NCBI GenBank assembly: GCA_947642555.1
Contig: CANRSX010000038.1
Location: 1 to 45,811 of the forward strand
DNA: 45,811 nucleotides
Direction: 5' to 3'
Origin: an uncultured Roseburia sp.
GTDB lineage: Bacteria > Bacillota > Clostridia > Lachnospirales > Lachnospiraceae
In this document: positions 25,278 to 33,777 of the stretch, one piece after another
Layout: every line of letters begins with the position of its first letter
How positions within the stretch are numbered: position 1 is the first letter of the stretch
Made by a program: the position numbers and the translations under genes
The notes under the pieces: generated by a model
What the model was told of the DNA's origin: nothing
The model's input: only the letters and a program-made list of their open reading frames with translations
Database searches by the model: none

Positions 25278-27515
25278 TCACAATGCGATGACATGATATG
25301 TCTCGCGCTTTCCCATCGAAAACCGTATCTTCGCGCCGGCCGGTTCCGCCGCGGGCCACACGCAGTCGAAGCCGAACCGCGGCGAACTCACCCGGCGAAG
25401 CTTTAACGCCTCCGCCACATCCGGTCGCTCTCTCCGGCTGACCTCCGCGGGGATCCTTCTGCCGCTCTTATCGACAACCGTAATCACCGCCGGGAGCGTC
25501 CTTCCGTCCCAGGTCCGCGCAAATGCCCAGCCGCTGCAGATAATACTGCCGTCCTGGCGCTCTTCCCTGTCTATGTGATATTGTATCCTTCTCGCCCGGA
25601 TCCATTCGGATTCAGGGACCACATCGTCCGCACCCGCGCCTTTTTGCAGCAGCTCCGAAAGAGGCGTCGCCCGCGTTCCCATGATCCGCTGCATGCTGCG
25701 CACCGGCAGCGCGCCTGTCCGGATATAGTCCTGAAAATGCTCCTCCATCCGCGCATATACCGCCGCGGCTTCTTCCGTGATGCCGGCCAGCGCGTACAGC
25801 TCCTGTAAGCTCCACCCGTAACCGCAGAGCGCCTGGTAAAAGGCAAAATAGAGCGCCCGGTATAGCAGAAACTCCTTCGGGACCGGGAAGAGGAAGGTCC
25901 ACTCGTAATCGATGACCTCCCATGCGCCGCCGATCGCCCTTCCGACAGACGTCTTCCGATCATTCTCCGCATCCTGCAATACAGCCGTCCCCGGCTCCGC
26001 CAGCAGAATATTCGGAAAAATCAGGTCAATGTCGCTGGCCGCGGCACAGGGCAGTCCCTCCGCCGGCGTCTGCTCCCCGAATACCCCGCAAAATTCCTCC
26101 GTCACGCGAAACGGGATCTCACCGCCCGCGTTTCCGACGCGCCGGATATATTCGTTCAGGATCTGCTCCACCTGTTTCCTGTCCCCCCGGCCCGCAGCCT
26201 CCTCCAGAAGCTCCTGTAAGCTCCTGCCGGAGAGAAAGGGGAATTCCGCCCGGCCGTGCGGAGCTGCCGAATCCCCCGGCCGTGCTGCACCGTTTTGACG
26301 TGCATGCAGCCTGCACGGGCAGAAGCGGATCGCCGAATCGGCAGTCTCACCAGGGACAGCCTCACTGCCGGCATACGCCTCCGTGAGCCGTTCGTACGCC
26401 TCCGCGATCCGCGCGATATGCGCGTCTGCTTCCCCGTACTGTGCATATTTGTAAACGCGCTTCCGCCCGGTCTCATCCTGCACGATATCCGTCCGGATCG
26501 CAAACCGCGCCGTGCGCTCATTGGAATATTTCGCGTAAATCGTCCGCTTTGCCTCCTGCTCCTTTCGCTTTCCCGCTTCGATCAGAAAAGAATTCGAGCA
26601 TTCGCCGAACAGCCCCTCGTCCGTGATCGTATCCCACGCCCTGCCCTCGTCAAACAGCAGAAGCCGGTCCCGGTCAAAATTCCGCCGGTGCTCCATGAGT
26701 TCGCCCTTCTTCGGGAGCCAGTCGTCCGAATAGATCGCGGACGGGAATTTATGGTCGGGATACGGATAAGAAAACCGCGGCTTTGCAAATCCCGCCTCCG
26801 CAAGCATACGGACATATTCGTTTCTGGTATAGCACCGCGGTTCGCCGGCGCCCGCGTCCCGGCGCGCGACTTTCGTGCCGGCGCCTTTCGGTCCGTCCCC
26901 CTCCGGCACGTGATCCGCCGGATATCCCTCTACACCCGTAAAATATCCGCCCCGGTACTCCTCCTGACAGCCCGCCAGATATTTTAACCCCAGCCGGTTC
27001 GCATCCGCCAGGATCAGGCTTCCGTCCGGTGTGAGCAGCTCCCGAAGCTCCTTTAACTCCCGTACATACCGGAAGGTGCAGCCCGCGATCAGGATCCGGT
27101 CGAATCCGTCCGCGTGAGCCCCTGTCCCTGTCCCGGCTCCGTTTCCCACAGCGGATTCACCAAAGGATCCGCGGCCCCGGCCGGCCCATTCGCGCTCCGT
27201 TATGACGGTAAGCCGCCCCTTCGCGTCCGGATACCGCGCCCGGATCAGCGCAGCGCCCGCCTCGTCCTCTGCGACGCTCACCACCTGCCCCGCCATGACG
27301 AGCAGCCTGCCGGTGAGCGCCCCGTATTCCGCATTCCGCTCAAGCACGCGCATCCCGTTTGTCACGGGAAGTCCGCTGATAAGATTTTCCCGGATCGCGG
27401 ACAGATGGTACAGATACGGGAAGGCGGCCCGCTCCCTGATGATGCGGGGATATTCTTCTCTCTTATGCTGTTTTACAATCGTCAGTAGATCCGCCCGGAC
27501 CGCTTCTGTCTCCAT
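25278..27515 (-). CDS. methyltransferase-kinase fusion, WbdD-like candidate chain terminator
   Basis: 745 residues. Residues 50-300 form a class I SAM methyltransferase-like domain with a degenerate motif I (VLERNAEYGALTG, 57-69), ILIAGCTFRYV and TPDGSLILADANRLGLKYL. Residues about 320-620 look like an APH/protein-kinase-like fold: a lysine strand (VYKYAQ, 354-359), a catalytic-loop-like D497-LIFP-N502 and a metal-site-like IDYEW (535-539). Residues 640-745 form a small beta-domain (ICSGWAFARTWDG, DKSGRRIPAEVSRRERPDV) shared with some polysaccharide enzymes. The gene lies 26 nt after wzt, in the ABC-export block. E. coli WbdD has the same methyltransferase-then-kinase order and caps chains for Wzt. 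Function here is inferred. Confidence 0.7.
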   Translation of the reverse strand: METEAVRADLLTIVKQHKREEYPRIIRERAAFPYLYHLSAIRENLISGLPVTNGMRVLERNAEYGALTGRLLVMAGQVVSVAEDEAGAALIRARYPDAKGRLTVITEREWAGRGRGSFGESAVGNGAGTGTGAHADGFDRILIAGCTFRYVRELKELRELLTPDGSLILADANRLGLKYLAGCQEEYRGGYFTGVEGYPADHVPEGDGPKGAGTKVARRDAGAGEPRCYTRNEYVRMLAEAGFAKPRFSYPYPDHKFPSAIYSDDWLPKKGELMEHRRNFDRDRLLLFDEGRAWDTITDEGLFGECSNSFLIEAGKRKEQEAKRTIYAKYSNERTARFAIRTDIVQDETGRKRVYKYAQYGEADAHIARIAEAYERLTEAYAGSEAVPGETADSAIRFCPCRLHARQNGAARPGDSAAPHGRAEFPFLSGRSLQELLEEAAGRGDRKQVEQILNEYIRRVGNAGGEIPFRVTEEFCGVFGEQTPAEGLPCAAASDIDLIFPNILLAEPGTAVLQDAENDRKTSVGRAIGGAWEVIDYEWTFLFPVPKEFLLYRALYFAFYQALCGYGWSLQELYALAGITEEAAAVYARMEEHFQDYIRTGALPVRSMQRIMGTRATPLSELLQKGAGADDVVPESEWIRARRIQYHIDREERQDGSIICSGWAFARTWDGRTLPAVITVVDKSGRRIPAEVSRRERPDVAEALKLRRVSSPRFGFDCVWPAAEPAGAKIRFSMGKRETYHVIAL

Positions 27516-27541
27516 CCGGTTCCTTTCCGCAGCCCCCGCTG

Positions 27542-28816
27542 CTATCCTTCCACCCGCGTCACGGTTGTCTCCGAATTCATATCATAAAACCCGACCGTAT
27601 TCTTGTCCGAAATCACGGTCACGCCCACCACGTCGTAGAGCCTGTGGTACGCCCGGAATTCCCCGCCCACGTAGCCGGTGCAGCTGACGGACAGCAGGTA
27701 TTCCCCGCCCTGCAGATCCATGTTCTGCCGAAACTGCGCCACATAGATCTCTCCGGTGCGCGCGAGCCCGACGCCCGCCTTCTCATACATGGTGTTCGTC
27801 CCGGTCACCGCTGTTCCCTGCACCGTCTTAAACGTGTACGTAAAAATCGGATCCTGCACATCCGACCAGAACCGCACCTTTGATTTTATCGTAAACGGCG
27901 TACCCTTCTGGATACAGTTCGTGTAGCTGCCGTATTCATCCACGATCGCAAAATCAATGATTTCCGCTTCCCCGGTCCCGTATTCATCCACCCCGGGATT
28001 TAACTCATAATTTGACTTCCAGAGCGCATTCGCGCCGCCTGCCGCCTGGGAGAGGATCTGCCCCTCCGCGATCTTCTGCGACTGCTTTAACAGCACCTTT
28101 TTATACAGATTAATCGTATCCTTCGGATTGCCCTCCGAGAGCTTGACGCCCTGATTGAGCAGAATCACGCGGTCGCAGTATTTTGCCACGCTGCTGATAT
28201 CATGGCTGACAAACATGATCGTCTTTCCCTGCGCCTTGAAGTCCTCGAACTTTTTATAGCATTTCGCCTGGAAAAAGACGTCCCCTACGGACAGCGCCTC
28301 GTCCACGATCAGGATCTCCGGGTCGATATTGATCGCCACCGCAAAGGCGAGACGCACGAACATTCCGCTCGAATACGTCTTGCACGGCTGGTTCACAAAC
28401 TCCCCGATATCCGCGAACTGCACGATATCCGGCAGGCGCGCGTCCATCTCCTCTCTGGAAAATCCCATCATCATCCCGTTTAAATAAACGTTCTCGATCC
28501 CGGTGTATTCCATGTTAAAGCCCGCGCCGAGCTCTAACAGCGCCGAGATCCGGCCGTTGATCGCGACCTCCCCCTCCGTGGGGCTTAACACTCCGGTGAT
28601 GATCTTTAAGATCGTGGATTTCCCGGAGCCGTTCGTCCCGATAATGCCGACCGTCTCGCCCTTTCTGATCTCAAAAGAGACGTGATCGAGCGCCCGGTGC
28701 TCTTTAAAGCGCCCCTTTCGCGCCAGCCCCAGGGCGTCGAACAGGCGTTCCGATGGTTTTTTATATAATTTATAGACCTTGCTGACATCCGCCACCCGGA
28801 TTACCGTCTCATCCAT
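27542..28816 (-). CDS. wzt: polysaccharide ABC exporter ATPase with C-terminal substrate-recognition domain
   Basis: 424 residues from the ATG at 28816 (GAGG upstream). A GTG at 28846 has no site. The nucleotide-binding domain is complete: Walker A IIGTNGSGKST (59-69), signature YSSGMFVRLAFA, Walker B ILIVDEALSVGD and the H-loop FVSHD. From about 275 a separate beta-rich domain follows (EAEIIDFAIVDEYG, FTIKSKVRFWSD, GGEYLLSVSCTGY), the Wzt-C type that in E. coli O9a binds the capped non-reducing end. TagH-like exporters of wall teichoic acid lack this form. With wzm it would export a finished chain. Confidence 0.92.
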   Translation of the reverse strand: MDETVIRVADVSKVYKLYKKPSERLFDALGLARKGRFKEHRALDHVSFEIRKGETVGIIGTNGSGKSTILKIITGVLSPTEGEVAINGRISALLELGAGFNMEYTGIENVYLNGMMMGFSREEMDARLPDIVQFADIGEFVNQPCKTYSSGMFVRLAFAVAINIDPEILIVDEALSVGDVFFQAKCYKKFEDFKAQGKTIMFVSHDISSVAKYCDRVILLNQGVKLSEGNPKDTINLYKKVLLKQSQKIAEGQILSQAAGGANALWKSNYELNPGVDEYGTGEAEIIDFAIVDEYGSYTNCIQKGTPFTIKSKVRFWSDVQDPIFTYTFKTVQGTAVTGTNTMYEKAGVGLARTGEIYVAQFRQNMDLQGGEYLLSVSCTGYVGGEFRAYHRLYDVVGVTVISDKNTVGFYDMNSETTVTRVEG

Positions 28817-28873
28817 GCCACTTCCTCTTGATTTATTATCTTCCACGCTACATCATCTTAAATGCTATTACAT

Positions 28874-29040
28874 TATAAAAGCCCCAGGATTGCTCCGCAC
28901 TTCGTGCTCACGCAATCCTGACCTGCATTCGCACTCCGCGCTGATCGCGCTGCCTGCTCATACCGGTTAGCGTCTCTGGTGCAGGATCATCTCCACGCGC
29001 CAGCGCGCGGGATGCCCTTCACCGAGACAGGGCTTTTATA
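28874..29040 (-). repeat. structured intergenic element bounded by an 11-bp inverted repeat (candidate MITE or structured RNA)
   Basis: The ends TATAAAAGCCC (28874-28884) and GGGCTTTTATA (29030-29040) are exact inverted repeats and could include a TA target duplication. Inside are several stems: CAGGATTGC with GCAATCCTG (28885-28893/28912-28920) enclosing GCAC-TTC-GTGC; CGCG-CTGAT-CGCG (28937-28949); CCTGC with GCAGG (28953-28957/28981-28985); and CATC with GATG enclosing CGCG-CCAG-CGCG (28988-29014). The wzm stop codon lies within the repeat at 29036-29038. No ORF is visible. The wzt ATG is 57 nt downstream. Confidence 0.7.
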
Positions 29041-29863
29041 GTACGTCTGCGAAATGAGGTCGCAACCGCCGGAACACACTGCTCCCGATCAGAAGAAACA
29101 GCGCTGTCACTGCCCAGAAGCTCACCAGCTGTCCGGGGTTCTCCCAGAACCACACCTTATTGATCAGCGCGTCCCGATAGCCGGACACCACATAATACAT
29201 CGGGTTGAGCCGAAGCAGGGTAAGCGCCCATCCCGGCATCCCGCTCATGGATTCAAAGGACCACATGATCGGCGTCACCCAGATCCCGACCTGAAGGATG
29301 ATGGCCACGACCTCCTTCATATCCCGGAAAAACACGGTGACGGCGCTGGTCGCATACACCACTCCCATCGCAAGAACCATCATGCAGACCGAATAATAGA
29401 TCACCTGGAGCGTATAGAGATCCGGGTAATATCCGTGAAACAGATACAGCACAATTGTAAACACGACAAAAAACAGATGTGTAAACAGCGCTGAGATCAG
29501 CTTTACCACCGGCAGGACGTCAATCTGGAACACCACCTTTTTCACCAGATAATCATATTCCACCAGCACGCCGGTGCCGCCTGTGACCGACTCCTGGAAA
29601 TAAAACCAGGGCACCAGACCCCCGGTCAGCCACAGGACAAACGGGATCTCGATCCCGCTCCGCAGGTCGGTCGTCCTCTGATGCAGCCCCTTCTCAAACA
29701 CAAACCAGTACAAAAGCACCGTGATCACCGGCTGCACAAACGCCCACACCACGCCCAGATAGGAGCCCGCAAACTTTTTTTTGATGTCATTCCTGGCCAG
29801 TGAGAGGATGAGCTTCCGGCTGTCCGCAATGTGTGCGGCCAGGGAATTTTTCATCTGATACAT
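29036..29863 (-). CDS. wzm: polysaccharide ABC exporter permease
   Basis: 275 residues from the ATG at 29863, one base after the rfbC stop, so translation is probably coupled. Six membrane segments of the ABC-2 type. Typical family motifs are LARNDIKKKFAGSYLGVVWAFVQP, PWFYFQESVTGGTGVLVEYDYLVKKVVFQID, and RLNPMYYVVSGYRDAL. Wzm/TagG/RgpC proteins move undecaprenyl-linked chains across the membrane with the partner ATPase. The partner is wzt downstream, beyond the 167-bp structured element that holds this gene's stop codon. Confidence 0.93.
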   Translation of the reverse strand: MYQMKNSLAAHIADSRKLILSLARNDIKKKFAGSYLGVVWAFVQPVITVLLYWFVFEKGLHQRTTDLRSGIEIPFVLWLTGGLVPWFYFQESVTGGTGVLVEYDYLVKKVVFQIDVLPVVKLISALFTHLFFVVFTIVLYLFHGYYPDLYTLQVIYYSVCMMVLAMGVVYATSAVTVFFRDMKEVVAIILQVGIWVTPIMWSFESMSGMPGWALTLLRLNPMYYVVSGYRDALINKVWFWENPGQLVSFWAVTALFLLIGSSVFRRLRPHFADVL

Positions 29864-29864
29864 A

Positions 29865-30446
29865 CTACGCCAACCCCCGCGCCTTCTTATACGCCGCAAA
29901 GCTCTCCTGCACGAGATCCTTTTCCGAGAGGATCAGCTGCTCTGCCGTCATCCCGTCCGGCATCGGCCAGTCCACGCCGATCTCGCCGTCGCTCCAGAGA
30001 ATCCCGCCCTCATCGTTCGGATGATAAAAATCCGTCACCTTGTAGCAGAACTCCGCGTACTCCGACAGCACGAGAAACCCGTGCGCAAAATGCTTCGGCA
30101 CAAAAAACTGCTTTTTGTTCTCCGCCGTAAGCCGGATGCCGTACCATTTTCCGAAGGTCGGCGATCCCTCTCTTAAGTCCACCGCCACGTCAAAAACCTC
30201 GCCGCTTATCACGCGCACCAGCTTGTCCTGCGGGTATTCGATCTGAAAATGAAGCCCCCGCAGCACGCCCTTCTTCGAAGCGGACTGGTTGTCCTGCACA
30301 AACTGACATCCAATCCCGGCCTCCGCAAAATCGCGATAATTGTAGGTCTCCATAAAATAGCCTCTGGCATCTCCAAACACCGCCGGCTCGATCACCTTTA
30401 ACCCGGCGATCCCGCCGCAGTCCTCCGTCACTTTTATCTTTCCCAT
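29865..30446 (-). CDS. rfbC: dTDP-4-dehydrorhamnose 3,5-epimerase
   Basis: 193 residues, normal for RmlC. Motifs FGDARGYFMETYNYRDF, VQDNQSASKKGVLRGLHFQ with the catalytic histidine, DLREGSPTFGKW, and VPKHFAHGFLVLSE with the cupin residues, are all present. It converts dTDP-4-keto-6-deoxyglucose to the 4-keto-rhamnose form. It lies 39 nt after rfbA and one base before wzm, so it shares an operon with the exporter. The start has GAGGATAAG upstream. Confidence 0.96.
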   Translation of the reverse strand: MGKIKVTEDCGGIAGLKVIEPAVFGDARGYFMETYNYRDFAEAGIGCQFVQDNQSASKKGVLRGLHFQIEYPQDKLVRVISGEVFDVAVDLREGSPTFGKWYGIRLTAENKKQFFVPKHFAHGFLVLSEYAEFCYKVTDFYHPNDEGGILWSDGEIGVDWPMPDGMTAEQLILSEKDLVQESFAAYKKARGLA

Positions 30447-30485
30447 TTTCTTATCCTCATTCCGTCATTTCCTTCGCGCTATTTC

Positions 30486-31364
30486 TTATAATCCTTCCGC
30501 AACCTCCATCAGGTATTTGCCGTAATCGGTCTTTAACAGCGGCTGCGCAAGCTTCTCTAACTGTTCCCGGTCGATAAAGCCCCTCTTGAACGCAATCTCC
30601 TCGATGCACGAGATATAAAGCCCCTGCCGCTTCTGGAAGGCCGACACAAAATCCGCCGCCGCGAGCAGCATATCGTGATTTCCGGTATCAAGCCAGGCAA
30701 AGCCGCGCCCTAAGGTCTCCACCCGCAGCGTCCCCCGGTTTAAATATTCGTTATTTACAGATGTAATCTCAATCTCACCGCGCGCCGACGGCTTTACGTT
30801 CTTTGCGATCTCCACGACGTCGTTGTCATAAAAATACAGCCCCGGCACCGCATAATTGGACTTCGGGTGCTCCGGCTTCTCCTCGATCGAGAGCGCCCGG
30901 CCCTCCCCGTCGAATTCCACCACGCCGTACTCCCGCGGATCCCTCACATAATACCCGAAGATCGTCGCGCCGCGCTCGCTTTTCGTCTGCTCCGCCACAT
31001 TGCGCAGGACGCGCGAAAAGCTCTGTCCGTAAAAAATATTATCCCCGAGCACCAGCGCCACCGGATCGTTCCCGATAAATTCCTCCCCGATCAGGAACGC
31101 GTCCGCAAGCCCTCTCGGATGTTCCTGGACCGCATAGGAAAAATTCATTCCCAGCTGGCTCCCGTCCCCGAACAGCTCCTCAAACACCGGCAGATCGCGC
31201 GGCGTGGAGATGATTAACACGTCCCGGATCCCCGCAAGCATCAGCGTCGACAGCGGATAATAGATCATCGGCTTGTCATACACCGGCATGATCTGCTTTG
31301 AGATTGCCTTTGTCAGCGGGTAAAGCCGCGTGCCGGCTCCCCCTGCAAGAATGATTCCCTTCAT
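30486..31364 (-). CDS. rfbA: glucose-1-phosphate thymidylyltransferase
   Basis: 292 residues from the ATG at 31364 (GGGAGGG site), the standard RmlA length. The longer frame to 31400 is not needed. The nucleotide-binding motif [11 protein letters not shown] starts at residue 8, followed by [28 protein letters not shown] with the catalytic Asp, and [15 protein letters not shown]. It makes dTDP-glucose, the first step of the rhamnose pathway, and is usually feedback-inhibited by dTDP-rhamnose. It sits downstream of an intrinsic terminator that separates it from rfbB. Confidence 0.96.
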   Translation of the reverse strand: MKGIILAGGAGTRLYPLTKAISKQIMPVYDKPMIYYPLSTLMLAGIRDVLIISTPRDLPVFEELFGDGSQLGMNFSYAVQEHPRGLADAFLIGEEFIGNDPVALVLGDNIFYGQSFSRVLRNVAEQTKSERGATIFGYYVRDPREYGVVEFDGEGRALSIEEKPEHPKSNYAVPGLYFYDNDVVEIAKNVKPSARGEIEITSVNNEYLNRGTLRVETLGRGFAWLDTGNHDMLLAAADFVSAFQKRQGLYISCIEEIAFKRGFIDREQLEKLAQPLLKTDYGKYLMEVAEGL

Positions 31365-31463
31365 GATACCCTCCCATTCTCTTCCATTCTCTTCCAACAT
31401 ACGATATGAATCTTAATATTCTGCGCCGACAGACATTAAGTCTTTCTTAAAAGTTCAGTCATT

Positions 31464-31511
31464 TAAAAACGCAAACAAGCAGTATCGCCCGAAAGACGGT
31501 ACTGCCGCTTG
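31464..31511 (-). terminator. intrinsic terminator between rfbB and rfbA
   Basis: On the minus strand, directly behind the rfbB stop codon, a 9-bp stem (CAAG and CAGTA pairing with TACTG and CTTG, with a 3-nt bulge) encloses CCG-TCTTT-CGG. It is followed by TTTGCGTTTTT. The T-run is interrupted, so termination may be partial. It lies inside what is otherwise a continuous rhamnose operon. A weak promoter candidate (TTAATG, 18 bases, TAAGAT) follows it but is not convincing. Confidence 0.65.
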
Positions 31512-31515
31512 TCTC

Positions 31516-32598
31516 CTATCTGTTCTGATACATATCCTCGTAATACTTCTGATAGTCGCCGCTGGTGACGTTTTTCATCCACTCCTCATGCTCAAAGAAC
31601 CAGGCGATCGTCTTTCGGATCCCGTCCGCAAACATCGTCTCCGGCTCCCAGCCGATCTCAGCGCGGATCTTATCCGGTGCGATCGCATAGCGCCTGTCAT
31701 GTCCCTTCCGATCGCTTACATAAGTAATCAGGTCTCTGCTCACCAGCTTTCTCCTCGGATCCTCCTCTGGCAGCATATCAAGCAGCGTGTCCAGGATGAT
31801 CGTGATGATCTCGATATTCTGCTTTTCATTGTGGCCGCCGATGTTGTAGGTCTCGCCCAAGCGCCCCTTCTCCATGACCATGTCGATCCCCTTCGCATGG
31901 TCATCCACATACAGCCAGTCGCGGACATTTTTGCCGTCCCCGTACACCGGGAGCTTCTTTCCCTGCAGCGCGTTGTTGATGATCAGCGGGATCAGCTTCT
32001 CCGGGAACTGATACGGCCCGTAATTGTTCGAGCAGTTCGTGATGTTCGCCGGGAAGTGATAGGTGTCAATATAAGATTTTACCAGCATGTCCGAGGAAGC
32101 CTTGCTCGCGGAATACGGGCTGTGCGGCGCGTACGGCGTCGTCTCGTAAAAGTACGTGCCGTCCTCCTTGAGCGAGCCGTAAACCTCGTCGGTCGACACG
32201 TGTAAAAACCGTTTTCCTTCCGCGAACGTGCCGTCCGGCTGCTCCCAGGCCGCCTTCGCGCAGTTTAACATCACCGCCGTGCCGAGCACATTTGTCTTTA
32301 CAAAGACCTCCGGATCCTTTATGCTGCGGTCCACATGGCTCTCCGCCGCAAAGTGCACAACCCGGTCGATGTCATGCTCCGCAAAAATCTTCCCGATCGC
32401 TTCCTTGTCCGTGATATCCGCGCGGATAAACGTGTAATTGTCCCGGTTCTCCACGTCGCGCAGGTTCTCGAGATTTCCCGCGTAAGTCAGCACGTCCACA
32501 TTGATGATGCGGATCGCGTCGCCGTATTTGCGGAACATATAATGGATAAAATTCGATCCGATGAACCCGGCGCCGCCGGTTACCAGATATGTCTTCAT
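31516..32598 (-). CDS. rfbB: dTDP-glucose 4,6-dehydratase
   Basis: 360 residues. N-terminal TGGAGFIGSNF (NAD site), HFAAESHVDRSI, STDEVYG with the catalytic Thr-Asp-Glu, and YSASKASSD with the YxxxK pair are diagnostic of RmlB. NCSNNYGPYQFPEKLIPL and VRDWLYVDDH complete the family pattern. It makes dTDP-4-keto-6-deoxyglucose. AGGAGGACGAT precedes the ATG. It has its own promoter (32679-32707) and ends in a terminator, so it may form a short transcript of its own as well as part of the long one. Confidence 0.97.
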   Translation of the reverse strand: MKTYLVTGGAGFIGSNFIHYMFRKYGDAIRIINVDVLTYAGNLENLRDVENRDNYTFIRADITDKEAIGKIFAEHDIDRVVHFAAESHVDRSIKDPEVFVKTNVLGTAVMLNCAKAAWEQPDGTFAEGKRFLHVSTDEVYGSLKEDGTYFYETTPYAPHSPYSASKASSDMLVKSYIDTYHFPANITNCSNNYGPYQFPEKLIPLIINNALQGKKLPVYGDGKNVRDWLYVDDHAKGIDMVMEKGRLGETYNIGGHNEKQNIEIITIILDTLLDMLPEEDPRRKLVSRDLITYVSDRKGHDRRYAIAPDKIRAEIGWEPETMFADGIRKTIAWFFEHEEWMKNVTSGDYQKYYEDMYQNR

Positions 32599-32678
32599 AT
32601 CGTCCTCCTGTCTTTTGCAGCTGAGCTTCGTCTGTTCTCAGTATTCCCGTTTTATTCCAGCCTTATGGAATATTTAGG

Positions 32679-32707
32679 ATTTTACCATATATTCCTAATA
32701 AGCACAA
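32679..32707 (-). promoter_or_regulatory. sigma-A promoter of rfbB with interlocking inverted repeats
   Basis: On the minus strand TTGTGC (32702-32707) and TAAAAT (32679-32684) are 17 bases apart, with TGG directly before the -10 box. Two inverted repeats overlap it: TTAGGA with TCCTAA on both sides of the -10 region, and GGAATAT with ATATTCC. The predicted leader of about 74 nt contains two short hairpins (ATTCC with GGAAT, CTGAG with CTCAG). Confidence 0.7.
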
Positions 32708-32709
32708 GT

Positions 32710-33777
32710 TTAAGAAGGCAATTCGTCCGCTTTCTCTGCCGACGGCTCCTTCGCGTGACTGCCGGCAGGCTTTGCCGCCCCGCAGTGATTTTCCGAAGCG
32801 CTGTCCGCCCCGCGGCCGTACGGCCCTGTCCTCATGACCTCCCTGGCGATATAGATCGGCCGGTGCTTGACCTCGAGGTACGCCTTTGACAGATACAGCC
32901 CGAGGATCCCCACGCACAAAAGCTGAATTCCTCCGATCAGGATCACGATACAGGCCATGGAAGGCCATCCGTAGGCGGAGCCGCCGAAGAGCAGCTGGCG
33001 CGCAATGATAAAGAGGATCGCGATCACCGCAATGCCGCACATCCCGGCCCCGAGGATCGAAGAGAGATAAAGCGGGGTGGAGGAAAACGCCACGATCCCG
33101 TCCAGCGAATACCGGAACAGCTTCCAGAACGACCATTTCGTCTCCCCCGCGACGCGCTCCACGTTCTCGAACTCCAGCCATTTGGTCCGGAATCCGACCC
33201 AGCCAAAAAGCCCTTTGGAAAAACGGTTGTACTCCCCGAGGGAGAGCAGCGCGTCCACATAGGATCTGCTCATCAGCCGGTAGTCCCTCGCCCCGTCCAT
33301 CAGCTCCACATCGCTGATGCGGTTCATCAGCTGATAAAACCGGCGCGCAAAAAACGAGCGGATCGCAGGCTCGCCCTTCCGCGTCACCCGCCTGGTCGCC
33401 ACCGAGTCATACCCCTCTTCGGTCAGAGCGCGGTACATCTCCGGCAGAAGCGAGGGCGGATCCTGCAGATCCGCGTCCATGATCGCCACATAATCCCCGC
33501 TGGCATGTGTAAGGCCCGCATACATCGCGGCCTCTTTTCCGAAATTCCGGGAAAAGGATACGTACGCCACCTTTTCGTCCTTCGCGGCAAGCTCCCTGAT
33601 GCAGTCCATCGTGCCGTCCCGCGAGCCGTCGTCCACAAACAGATATTCAAATGCCGTTTCCTCCATCTGCGCCGCGACACGCTCCATCTCCTCATAGAAA
33701 TAGTGAAGCGACGCCTCCTCGTTATAGCAGGGCACAATCACCGTTATTTTTTTCGTTCCGTCCTTACCACCAGTCAT
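32710..33777 (-). CDS. GtrB-like polyprenyl-phosphate glycosyltransferase
   Basis: 355 residues from the ATG at 33777, which overlaps the upstream gene by 14 nt and has GGAGAG. The open frame to 33918 is a shadow of that gene. GT2 domain: ITVIVPCYNEEASL, FLFVDDGSRDGT-like strand, AIMDADLQDPPSLLPEM. Two C-terminal membrane helices (about 255-320, SILGAGMCGIAVIAILFI) match GtrB/DPM1-type enzymes that make undecaprenyl-phosphate glucose (or another hexose) for use outside the membrane. It is coupled to the GtrII-like gene before it, the usual partner arrangement. The C-terminal tail of about 45 residues is hydrophilic. Confidence 0.9.
   Translation of the reverse strand: MTGGKDGTKKITVIVPCYNEEASLHYFYEEMERVAAQMEETAFEYLFVDDGSRDGTMDCIRELAAKDEKVAYVSFSRNFGKEAAMYAGLTHASGDYVAIMDADLQDPPSLLPEMYRALTEEGYDSVATRRVTRKGEPAIRSFFARRFYQLMNRISDVELMDGARDYRLMSRSYVDALLSLGEYNRFSKGLFGWVGFRTKWLEFENVERVAGETKWSFWKLFRYSLDGIVAFSSTPLYLSSILGAGMCGIAVIAILFIIARQLLFGGSAYGWPSMACIVILIGGIQLLCVGILGLYLSKAYLEVKHRPIYIAREVMRTGPYGRGADSASENHCGAAKPAGSHAKEPSAEKADELPS

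Noticed and set aside
28866..28880. TATAAT box before wzt on the minus strand, a possible promoter.
   Set aside because: No acceptable -35 box lies 16-18 bases upstream; the sequence is part of the inverted repeat of the intergenic element.
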